Origin: Deltaproteobacteria bacterium
GTDB lineage: Bacteria; Desulfobacterota; Desulfobulbia; Desulfobulbales; SURF-16
Direction: 5' to 3'
NCBI GenBank assembly: GCA_029939635.1
Contig: JAOZSN010000167.1
Coordinates: 1-5,863 of the forward strand
Length of the DNA: 5,863 nt
The notes below the pieces were generated by a model. The model was not told the DNA's origin. It ran no database searches and saw nothing but the letters and a program-made list of their open reading frames with translations. Made by a program: the position numbers and the translations under genes. Below are positions 1 through 5,863 of this stretch, piece by piece (position 1 is the stretch's first letter; each line of letters opens with the position of its first letter).

Positions 1-134
1 AGAGGAATGTCGCCAGTTCGCTAATTGTTGACTTAGATCTCTTTTCATACTTCAACCTCGTAGTACTTTCCGTGAAGAAAATCAACAAACTCCCAGTAAC
101 AAACGTGTAATTAACACAACATCTAGTGGTGATT
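1..134. other. AT-rich intergenic stretch, no gene recognised
   Basis: I see no supported gene here. One + strand frame is open from position 3 to a TAA at 108-110 (35 codons). It could be the tail of a gene starting outside the window, but its translation shows no motif I recognise and its composition is AT-rich, unlike the coding genes downstream. No tRNA T-loop or rRNA signature is visible. Together with the candidate RNA unit and the galE leader that follow, this makes up the 564-bp non-coding left end of the window. Confidence 0.5.
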
Positions 135-164
135 TTGTGATATTAATTTCAGACAAATTATAAT
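135..164 (+). promoter_or_regulatory. Putative sigma70-type promoter
   Basis: A -35-like TTGTGA (135-140) is followed after 18 bp by a perfect -10 hexamer TATAAT (159-164). The -35 matches the TTGACA consensus at four of six positions. Transcription would begin near 170-172 and run rightward into the hairpins and terminator ending at 417. The surroundings are AT-rich, where chance -10 matches are common, so the support comes mainly from the combination of correct spacing and a strong terminator downstream. Confidence 0.45.
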
Positions 165-359
165 AGCTGTCTTCTTTGGACGTTTGGCAAGAATCAAAGA
201 AAACTGTATATTTACAAAACAAGAAATTAAAATTAAAAACATTTCCCAATGACAAAACCTAGGAGAAAACCTTATCGTATTGAAATTTTGGCATTATTTG
301 CGATCAAAAAACAGAGAATCGCTCGAAAGAGCGTTCGCTTCGGGGAGCCAGAAGATGAC

Positions 360-380
360 AACCCGTTTTTTAAACGGGTT
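360..380 (+). other. Perfect 9-bp hairpin just before the terminator
   Basis: AACCCGTTT (360-368) and AAACGGGTT (372-380) are perfect inverted repeats with a TTT loop. The hairpin lies 8 nt upstream of the terminator stem. Its own T residues are in the stem and loop, and no T-run follows it, so it is unlikely to terminate transcription by itself. It may stabilise the 3' end of the transcript or act as a separate module. Confidence 0.7.
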
Positions 381-388
381 ATATATTT

Positions 389-417
389 GCCCCAAGGTTT
401 ACCTTGGGGCTTTTTTT
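389..417 (+). terminator. Strong Rho-independent terminator
   Basis: GCCCCAAGG (389-397) pairs perfectly with CCTTGGGGC (402-410) around a TTTA tetraloop and is followed directly by seven T residues (411-417). This is a textbook intrinsic terminator for + strand transcription. It ends 147 bp upstream of galE, so it closes a transcription unit lying to its left and should insulate galE from it, unless it works as a regulated attenuator in the galE leader. Confidence 0.9.
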
Positions 418-564
418 ATGCCCTGCCAAATAAAGCGCTTACGACAAAACATAAATACAACTCCTCACCATTTTTTAACATGCGCCTTCAGTCTCTTGCT
501 GGTAGTGTCATTCTAGAATTATCTCCCCCACAATAAACTTTATCCATTAATCTAAAGGCAAACC

Positions 565-1581
565 ATGAAAATCCTCGTTACCGGCGGTGCCGGGTATATT
601 GGCAGTCATACCTGCCTGGAGTTATTAGAAGTAGGTCAGCAGGTGGTGGTGCTGGATAATCTCAGCAACTCCAGCCTGGAAGGGCTACGGCGGGTTGAGG
701 AGCTCACAGGAAAGAGTGTTGATTTTTTTGAGGCTGACCTCCTTGACCTGGATGCAGTCAATAAAGTCTTTGCCGCCTGCCCGGACATTGACAGTGTCAT
801 CCATTTTGCAGGGCTAAAGGCCGTGGGTGAATCAGTAGAGCAGCCCCAACGCTATTATGAAAATAATATTACCGGCACCCTCAACCTGAGCCGGGCCATG
901 GCAGAACACGGCGTGAAAAATATTGTCTTTAGCTCCTCAGCCACGGTCTATGGTGACCCTGCAACTGTACCTATTACAGAGGAATTCCCCCTCTCCTGCA
1001 CTAACCCCTATGGCCGGACAAAACTCATGGTTGAAGATATACTCAGTGACCTAAATGTAGCTGACCCAAGCTGGAATGTCTGCCTGCTCAGATATTTCAA
1101 CCCAGTGGGAGCCCACAAGAGTGGCCGTATTGGCGAAGACCCACGTGGCATCCCAAACAATCTTATACCATATATCTCCCAAGTGGCGGTGGGTACCCTT
1201 CAGGAGCTTTCTGTGTATGGCGATGATTATGCCACCCCGGACGGCACCGGCGTCCGGGACTATATCCATGTAGTTGATCTGGCTTTAGGCCATCTCAAGG
1301 CCTTAGAGAAACTGACCAGCAATCCTGGTCTAGTAATCTATAACCTGGGTACAGGAAACGGCTATAGTGTCCTTGACATGGTCAAGGCCTTTGAAAAGGC
1401 CTCAGGCCAACCAGTGGCTTATAAAATTGCCCCCCGCCGCCCTGGTGATATCGCCACCTGTTATGCAGACCCAGCCTTGGCCAAACAGGAACTGGATTGG
1501 CAAGCAACCAGAGGCCTGTCCGAGATGTGCGAGGATACCTGGCGCTGGCAATCAGAAAATCCAAAAGGATATGGAAAATAA
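565..1581 (+). CDS. galE: UDP-glucose 4-epimerase GalE
   Basis: It interconverts UDP-glucose and UDP-galactose in the cytoplasm (Leloir pathway; precursor supply for LPS and exopolysaccharide), using tightly bound NAD. At 338 residues it has the length of the E. coli enzyme and aligns to it from memory without visible gaps. The sequence shows the Rossmann motif TGGAGYIGSH (residues 6-15), Asp31-Asn32 for the NAD ribose, HFAGLKAVGES (80-90), the short-chain dehydrogenase catalytic set Ser124, Tyr149 and Lys153, RYFNPVGAH (176-184) and DGTGVRDYIHV (226-236). At the position of E. coli Tyr299, which narrows the sugar pocket, this protein has Cys299, as in epimerases that also accept UDP-GlcNAc/GalNAc. 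The start is supported by AAAGG (554-558) six bases upstream of the ATG. It has its own spacer on both sides, and no other galactose gene is present. A dual UDP-Glc/UDP-GlcNAc activity is inference. Confidence 0.96.
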   Translation: MKILVTGGAGYIGSHTCLELLEVGQQVVVLDNLSNSSLEGLRRVEELTGKSVDFFEADLLDLDAVNKVFAACPDIDSVIHFAGLKAVGESVEQPQRYYENNITGTLNLSRAMAEHGVKNIVFSSSATVYGDPATVPITEEFPLSCTNPYGRTKLMVEDILSDLNVADPSWNVCLLRYFNPVGAHKSGRIGEDPRGIPNNLIPYISQVAVGTLQELSVYGDDYATPDGTGVRDYIHVVDLALGHLKALEKLTSNPGLVIYNLGTGNGYSVLDMVKAFEKASGQPVAYKIAPRRPGDIATCYADPALAKQELDWQATRGLSEMCEDTWRWQSENPKGYGK

Positions 1582-1648
1582 AAAATGTATTGATGCCAAT
1601 AAACACCGGCCCGGTCAAGACGGTGACGCATCAAAGTCCTAAGTTTTT

Positions 1649-1732
1649 GTTTACGGTTATCAGTTTACAGTTTACGGTTCATTAAAATTATCTTAATGAA
1701 GCCTCCGCTGTAAACTGCTAACTGCCGTTACC
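1649..1732. repeat. Nested inverted repeat abutting the kinase start codon
   Basis: The outer arms 1655-1670 and 1708-1723 are inverted repeats matching at 14 of 16 positions, with CTGTAAACTG perfect. Allowing a 2-base bulge, they extend to 1649 and 1732. Inside lies a second perfect 8-bp palindrome, TTCATTAA (1678-1685) and TTAATGAA (1693-1700), with a 7-nt loop. The left arm also carries a direct repeat of GTTTACGGTT (1649-1658 and 1670-1679, period 21) with GTTTACA between. The right arm ends one base before the kinase ATG at 1734. It may be a REP- or MITE-like intergenic repeat of the GTTTACAGTTTACGG type, an operator, or an mRNA hairpin over the start site. No clear T-run follows, so it is a poor intrinsic terminator. 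Confidence 0.7.
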
Positions 1733-1733
1733 T

Positions 1734-4223
1734 ATGTCCTCTCCCCCGTCCTGCACCCTTCCAGCTAAAAAGCCCTTGAGTATTGCTGGTCGTATCTGGC
1801 TCAGCTTTTCTCTGCTGCTACTGGGCTATACCGTACTCATGCTTCAAGGAGCCTGGGTGGGCTCATTTACCCAAGAAAAAAATGAACTCATCTCCTCCCA
1901 TCTCTTTCCTGCCGCATTAAAAGCTCAGTCCATCCTCACCAACTACAAAGAACAAACCCGCCAGCTGGAAGAAGCCATCCTCTCTGGCGAGATAGAACAA
2001 TTAGAGCAAGCCACCCAGAAATCGGCCAAGATCAATGAAAAAATGGTGAGCATCATTGCTGACAAGATGATTTCACCCGCAATTATCGAGCAGTGCGCTG
2101 TCACCCTTGACCAATATCAGCAATTTATTGCCACCGCTATCCCCATTTATACCCGCATGCTGGCCTTTATGCCCGACGAGACCATGCTGCAGCAGGCTGC
2201 CACTACTAGTCTAAAAGCTCAACACATGCTGGAAAGTTTCAGCAAACTAGAGGAAATCCTTTCCTCTGAGATGAAAACTCATCTCCGTGCCATAAATCTG
2301 CAAAATGTTCGTCACAAACAGATCAGCATCACTGTTTTTGTGGTTACCGTAGGTCTCAGTATCATCATTGTCTCTTTTATCCTATCACGCACCATCCTCA
2401 GCCCCTTACGAGAAACAGTGGAGCTAGCCAACTCTATGGCAGAGGGTGATCTTTCCCGAAAATTAACTATCCACCGCCATGATGAGATTGGCGAACTAGC
2501 TAAAGCCATGAATATTATGGCCGGAGAGCTGGAGAGTTATTATTCGGATATGGAAGGTCAGGTAAAACAACGGACAATTGGCCTTGAACAGGCCAACATG
2601 CAGATGGGTCGAGAAGTAGAACAACGCAAACGTACGCAACATGAGCTTATCAAAGCCCTGGAGGCCGCCAAGAGTTCAGTCAAGGCCAAGAGTGCCTTCC
2701 TGGCCAATATGAGTCATGAGATCCGCACCCCAATGAACGGCATCATCGGCATGAGTAGCCTGCTAACCAACACTGAATTGACATCAAGCCAACAACGCTA
2801 CACCTCGACCATTAAAAATTCTGCTGAGGCCCTACTCCAGATCATCAATGATATCCTTGATTTTTCCAAAGTAGAGGCGGGGAAGTTGGAACTGGACAAC
2901 ACCAACTTCAACCCCCATAACACCATTGCCTTTGTCACCGAACTTTTTTCTGCCCAGGCCCGGGAAAAGGGTCTCAATTTATTTACCCTGGTTGACTCAG
3001 CGGTACCGACCATTATCTACGGCGATGAAGGTCGATTACGCCAGGTTATTTTAAATCTGGTAGGAAATGCCATTAAATTCACCCAGGCAGGAGAAATTGC
3101 CATCCGTGTCAAAGCGGAGAAACACGAAGGAGAACAGATCACCATCCGTTTTGCCATAAGTGACACCGGCATTGGTATCCCTAAAAAGAATTTGGAAAAA
3201 CTATTCCAACCATTTACCCAGGCTGATGTCTCTACCACCCGTAAATTCGGTGGCACGGGTCTTGGCCTTTCCATCTGCCAACGCCTGGTGGAACTCATGC
3301 ATGGGAAAATAAGTGCTGAATCCAATGAAAATGAGGGCTCCACTTTCTGGTTCACTGTTCAATTATTGCTCCCCCACACAGCCACAGAAGAAAAAACAAC
3401 CCAGCCAGCGACCGGTGCCCTAGTCTATTCAGAACAGAACAAATTGCAAACCATTGACGTGGCAGCTAAAAAAAATAGCCCTGATCCACGCCTTCTAGGC
3501 AAAAACATATTAATTGCTGATGATGATGCCACCAATATTATTGTTACTGAGGCCATCCTGGAAAGTATGGGTTGCCAAACCACCAGCGTCATGAATGGCC
3601 AGGAGGCCGTGTCCTCCGTTAGCAAGCATGATTACGACCTCATTCTGATGGATAGCCAGATGCCGATTCTCAGCGGCACAGAAGCAACCAAGGCCATTCG
3701 TCGCCTGCGAGACAGCCAAAACCCGCAACTCATTAAGCGCAGCAAAACACCGGTCATTGCCCTTACCGCTGATGCCATGGAGGGAGCCCGCAAACGCTAC
3801 ATCCAGGCCGGCATGGATGATTATCTCAGCAAACCTATCCGCCCTGAAACACTGCAGTCCTGCCTGGCCCGCTGGCTGGTCCCGAGTAAAAAAGCCACCA
3901 TTATCTTCCCTAGAAAACGGTTATTAAAACGCCTGGGAGGTGACGAGGATCTGTTGCTTGAAATCATTACTAATGCAAAAAAAGACATACCTCCTCTCTT
4001 GGCAGAGATAAAAAAAGCATGTATAAACAACGACTACAGTTTAGTTTCAAATCCGTGCCAGACCCTGAAAAATATTGGTGCAGACCTGGGAATTGCAGCT
4101 GTACAGCACCATGCCCTTCACCTTTGCCTGGCAGCGGAAAACAAAAAGTGTGATCCCGCCCATCTCAAGGAATTTGAGATGGTATTACTTGACGTAATTA
4201 ACATCCTAAATGAGCCAGTGTAA
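1734..4223 (+). CDS. Hybrid sensor histidine kinase (HAMP-HisKA-HATPase-REC-degenerate Hpt)
   Basis: This is an inner-membrane sensor kinase of 829 residues. Domains in order: TM1 (about 20-43); an all-helical periplasmic region of about 150 residues (44-195), resembling four-helix-bundle sensors; TM2 (about 196-218); HAMP (219-271); a coiled-coil linker (272-318) with no PAS domain; HisKA with the H-box SHEIRTPMNG, phospho-accepting His328; HATPase with N-box LNLVGNAIKF (Asn441, Asn445), G1 box DTGIGIP (477-483), F box LFQPFTQAD (490-498) and G2 box GGTGLGLS (506-513); REC (590-712) with acidic pocket Asp596-598, phospho-acceptor Asp640, Thr678 and Lys700; and a C-terminal Hpt-like domain (about 723-825). 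In that last domain the usual HxLKG signature reads QTLKN: Gln776 replaces the phospho-accepting His and Asn780 replaces Gly. An in-frame TAA at 1719-1721 limits the start; the ATG at 1734 lacks a Shine-Dalgarno and sits against an inverted repeat. It heads a tight gene row with the porin and PstS-like genes. The ligand is unknown. Confidence 0.95.
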   Translation: MSSPPSCTLPAKKPLSIAGRIWLSFSLLLLGYTVLMLQGAWVGSFTQEKNELISSHLFPAALKAQSILTNYKEQTRQLEEAILSGEIEQLEQATQKSAKINEKMVSIIADKMISPAIIEQCAVTLDQYQQFIATAIPIYTRMLAFMPDETMLQQAATTSLKAQHMLESFSKLEEILSSEMKTHLRAINLQNVRHKQISITVFVVTVGLSIIIVSFILSRTILSPLRETVELANSMAEGDLSRKLTIHRHDEIGELAKAMNIMAGELESYYSDMEGQVKQRTIGLEQANMQMGREVEQRKRTQHELIKALEAAKSSVKAKSAFLANMSHEIRTPMNGIIGMSSLLTNTELTSSQQRYTSTIKNSAEALLQIINDILDFSKVEAGKLELDNTNFNPHNTIAFVTELFSAQAREKGLNLFTLVDSAVPTIIYGDEGRLRQVILNLVGNAIKFTQAGEIAIRVKAEKHEGEQITIRFAISDTGIGIPKKNLEKLFQPFTQADVSTTRKFGGTGLGLSICQRLVELMHGKISAESNENEGSTFWFTVQLLLPHTATEEKTTQPATGALVYSEQNKLQTIDVAAKKNSPDPRLLGKNILIADDDATNIIVTEAILESMGCQTTSVMNGQEAVSSVSKHDYDLILMDSQMPILSGTEATKAIRRLRDSQNPQLIKRSKTPVIALTADAMEGARKRYIQAGMDDYLSKPIRPETLQSCLARWLVPSKKATIIFPRKRLLKRLGGDEDLLLEIITNAKKDIPPLLAEIKKACINNDYSLVSNPCQTLKNIGADLGIAAVQHHALHLCLAAENKKCDPAHLKEFEMVLLDVINILNEPV
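4160..4182 (+). other. Intra-operon 9-bp hairpin at the 3' end of the kinase gene
   Basis: CCATCTCAA (4160-4168) and TTGAGATGG (4174-4182) form a perfect 9-bp stem with a GGAAT loop, 27 bp before the upstream porin start codon. It lies inside coding sequence (residues about 810-817 of the kinase) and has no T-run after it, so it is not an intrinsic terminator. It could set an mRNA processing or stability boundary between kinase and porin, or be chance. Confidence 0.5.
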
Positions 4224-5508
4224 CATGTTGACTAGTATTAAAAAATATCTTCCCCCATGGCCTTGCAGTGCCAGAAAGACACCACAAATCCTGCTGGGTA
4301 GTGCCCTACTCCTAGACGTGACCATGAGCGTACCTTCTCTAGCTCAGGCATACGACATAGGTGAAGTCAAGGTGCATGGCTTTGCCAGTCAGGGTTTCAT
4401 CCTCACCAAGGGCAATAATTACCTTGCCTCAGGCACTCAGGGCAATGGTTCCTTTGCCTTTAATGAATTTGCCATCAATGGTTCCTGGCAGGCTACCGAC
4501 TCCCTACGTATCGGCGGCCAGTTCATGTCCCGCAAATTTGGTGGTGATGGCAAGAACAAGATCTATCTTGACTGGGGTGTCGTCGATTTTCAGGCCAATG
4601 AGTTCTTTGGTACTCAGCTAGGCAAGTTCAAACTCCCTGTTGGGTTCTATAATCAAACCCGTGATATTGACCTAGCCAGAGTTAACGTCTTTCTCCCTCA
4701 ATCTATCTATACCGAGGCATTCCGCCCCTTCTTCGGTTCTGCCACTGGCGGTCTGCTGTACGGCACCCTTCCTTTTGCTGAATTTGGTTCACTGGAGTAT
4801 GAAATCTTTTCCGGCCAAGCAGAGGAAGATAATGACAGTTGCATGGTACGCAGCCTGGAGATCATGTTTCAGGGTACTGACATGAACATGGAATCGGGCG
4901 CGGTATATGGTGGTACATTACGCTACAACACTCCCCTTGATGGCCTACGCTTTGGATACTCCATAGCCAAGGGCGATGCTGACTTTGATTTTAATAATGG
5001 TGCAGGAAAATCCTATATTGCAGGTGGTGCTGAACCAGGCCATGTGCTGTCCAGTGAATATAGTCATGGCGACCTTACCTTAAGTGCTGAATGGATGCGC
5101 ACCGAACAGAAGTTTACCTCCATTCTAGCCACAGGTGGAGCCCCACTCGTAACATCCTCAATAAAACCGACTGAGGGCTACTATATTAACGGGTCTTACA
5201 TCATCACTTCCTGGTTGGAAATGTCACTGCAATATGAGGTCTATTATCGTAATCGGCATGACAAGGAAGGGAGCACACTTATCAACAAAAACCCGAGCAA
5301 TCCATACAACCTAGTACCAATCCACCACGGGGCCTGGCAAAAGGCCATTTCTCTGGCAGCCCGTTTTGACATTACCGATTTCTGGCTCATCAAGGCAGAG
5401 GGGCAGTATATCGACGGTACAGCTCTACTCTCTCCTGTATATAATGAAGAACGCAACTGTAAACGATACTGGAATATGCTCGCATTAAAAACCACTCTGT
5501 TCTTTTAA
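4210..5508 (+). CDS. Outer-membrane porin-like beta-barrel protein
   Basis: This is a 432-residue exported protein expected to form an outer-membrane beta-barrel channel. It has a basic N-terminus, a hydrophobic stretch (about 27-45) and a signal peptidase I site after AQA (residues 45-47). The mature part has alternating strands rich in aromatic residues and Gly, with polar loops, and the protein ends in LKTTLFF, the terminal Phe being typical of barrels recognised by the BAM complex. A conserved-looking block at 138-167 (GKFKLPVGFYNQTRD followed by LPQSIY) resembles porins of the phosphate-selective/DcaP-like type seen in proteobacteria; I place it there from memory of the family. The ATG at 4210 overlaps the kinase by 14 bp. 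An alternative ATG at 4225 (residue 6) starts 1 bp after the kinase stop and gives a more ordinary signal peptide; neither has a Shine-Dalgarno. An Asp (residue 36) interrupts the hydrophobic core. Two cysteines (211, 417) remain after processing. Ligand specificity is unknown; anion or phosphate is inferred from the PstS-like neighbour. Confidence 0.85.
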   Translation: MSQCNMLTSIKKYLPPWPCSARKTPQILLGSALLLDVTMSVPSLAQAYDIGEVKVHGFASQGFILTKGNNYLASGTQGNGSFAFNEFAINGSWQATDSLRIGGQFMSRKFGGDGKNKIYLDWGVVDFQANEFFGTQLGKFKLPVGFYNQTRDIDLARVNVFLPQSIYTEAFRPFFGSATGGLLYGTLPFAEFGSLEYEIFSGQAEEDNDSCMVRSLEIMFQGTDMNMESGAVYGGTLRYNTPLDGLRFGYSIAKGDADFDFNNGAGKSYIAGGAEPGHVLSSEYSHGDLTLSAEWMRTEQKFTSILATGGAPLVTSSIKPTEGYYINGSYIITSWLEMSLQYEVYYRNRHDKEGSTLINKNPSNPYNLVPIHHGAWQKAISLAARFDITDFWLIKAEGQYIDGTALLSPVYNEERNCKRYWNMLALKTTLFF

Positions 5509-5510
5509 CA

Positions 5511-5863
5511 ATGACGAAACCCCGCCACCTTATAGCCATTCTGAGCCTGTGCCTCAGCCTCCTGCCTGCCCAGGGAGCAGCTGCCCAATATATCGTGGCC
5601 AACAGCACAATAGAGCAGACTGTTATCTCCCGCCAGGATATCCGTAGCATGTACCTCAACCAAAAGCCAAAATGGTCCACAGGTCTACGGGTTAAGCTTG
5701 CAATTATTGACCAAGGCAAAGACAGAGACAACTTTCTGCGCACCTTTATCGGCAAAAACAGTGCCCGCTTTGACCGCCACTGGAAACGGCAACTCTTCAC
5801 TGGCAAGGGTATTCCACCAGAAACCTTTGCCAACCAGGAGGCTTTGCTGAATTATGTCCGGAC
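5511..5863 (+). CDS. PstS-like periplasmic substrate-binding protein (partial, 3' end missing)
   Basis: The reading frame is open from the ATG at 5511 to the window edge (117 complete codons), so the C-terminus is outside. The N-terminus is a classic Sec signal peptide: basic MTKPRH, a hydrophobic core LIAILSLCLSLLP, and a likely cleavage after AAA at residue 25. The mature part starts QYIVANSTIE, followed by SRQDIRSMYLNQKPKW (40-55), VKLAIIDQ (61-68), FLRTFIGKN (75-83), HWKRQLFTGKG (90-100) and IPPETF (101-106). This order matches the small PstS-type 'phosphate ABC transporter substrate-binding' proteins of about 130-150 residues, with their FTGKG-PP signature. These are shorter than true PstS and often stand alone without permease genes. 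It starts 2 bp after the porin stop with no Shine-Dalgarno, which suggests translational coupling. The likely role is to bind phosphate or a similar ligand in the periplasm for uptake or for the co-encoded kinase; the ligand is inferred, not shown. Confidence 0.85.
   Translation, partial: MTKPRHLIAILSLCLSLLPAQGAAAQYIVANSTIEQTVISRQDIRSMYLNQKPKWSTGLRVKLAIIDQGKDRDNFLRTFIGKNSARFDRHWKRQLFTGKGIPPETFANQEALLNYVR

Larger units (their letters stand above)
171..417 (+). ncRNA. Candidate small RNA or structured leader
   Basis: A promoter-like element ends at 164 and a strong intrinsic terminator ends at 417, bracketing about 245 nt. The 5' half is A-rich and probably unstructured. The 3' half is a chain of hairpins: CGCTC-GAAA-GAGCG (320-333, a perfect 5-bp stem with a GNRA tetraloop), a short GCTT/GAGC stem (337-348), a 9-bp stem with a TTT loop (360-380), then the terminator hairpin. 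This layout, with a single-stranded 5' part and a structured, U-tailed 3' end, is typical of bacterial sRNAs. AGGAG (261-265) and GGGGA (342-346) could be regulator or ribosome contacts. It matches no RNA family I can name. It could instead be an attenuated leader of galE, or the 3' UTR of a gene to the left. Confidence 0.3.

Noticed and set aside
3..110. Possible tail of an upstream gene in frame 3
   Set aside because: Only 35 codons, no recognisable motif, and AT-rich like the surrounding non-coding DNA; cannot be told from chance without sequence to the left.
483..522. galE promoter (TTGCTG-17 bp-TTATCT)
   Set aside because: The spacing is right, but the -10 matches consensus at only about two positions; too weak to call.
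249..536. Open frames of 95 and 78 codons (249-536 and 280-516) as small protein genes
   Set aside because: Both run straight through two perfect hairpins and the strong terminator at 389-417, have no properly spaced ribosome site, and show no recognisable protein character. They are open because the region is AT-rich with few stops in those frames.
1236..1258. Perfect 8-bp GC-rich hairpin CCCGGACG/CGTCCGGG inside galE
   Set aside because: It falls on the conserved coding motif DGTGVRD and is explained by codon choice there; no regulatory context.
1604..1625. CACCG/CGGTG inverted repeat after galE as a galE terminator
   Set aside because: The stem is only 5 bp with a 12-nt loop, and the nearest T-run (1644-1648) is 18 nt away, so it does not meet the form of an intrinsic terminator.
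5390..5833. Minus-strand 147-codon open frame
   Set aside because: It lies opposite the end of the porin gene and the PstS-like gene, both of which have clear protein signatures. It crosses their junction and looks like a shadow frame.

Overview
The window looks like a chromosomal segment of a Gram-negative, diderm bacterium: it encodes an outer-membrane beta-barrel ending in Phe, periplasmic proteins with Sec signal peptides and a large hybrid sensor kinase. Moderate base composition and the gene types would fit a marine or sediment proteobacterium, possibly of the sulfate-reducing (Desulfobulbus-like) kind. That taxonomic guess rests on general feel, not on a search.

Layout. Positions 1-564 are AT-rich and hold no convincing protein gene. 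They do hold a good sigma70-like promoter (135-164), a series of hairpins and a textbook intrinsic terminator (389-417), which together could define a small RNA of about 245 nt. Next is galE (565-1581), a full-length UDP-glucose 4-epimerase with Cys at the position that controls acceptance of N-acetylated sugars. A 152-bp spacer follows, containing an unusual nested inverted repeat (1649-1732) that ends one base before the next start codon.

From 1734 to the right edge, three genes lie on the + strand in a tight, operon-like row: (1) a hybrid histidine kinase (TM - helical periplasmic sensor - TM - HAMP - HisKA - HATPase - REC - Hpt-like); (2) an outer-membrane porin-like beta-barrel, overlapping the kinase by 14 bp or starting 1 bp after it; (3) a small secreted PstS-like (phosphate-type) substrate-binding protein, starting 2 bp after the porin and cut by the window edge. 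None of the three has a recognisable Shine-Dalgarno sequence.

Working model (inference): the porin and the small binding protein deliver or present a ligand, perhaps phosphate or another anion, in the periplasm, and the kinase reads it. The most striking detail is that the C-terminal Hpt domain of the kinase keeps its fold signature but has Gln in place of the phospho-accepting His, so the internal phosphorelay appears broken at its last step. No mobile element, CRISPR array, tRNA or rRNA was recognised.
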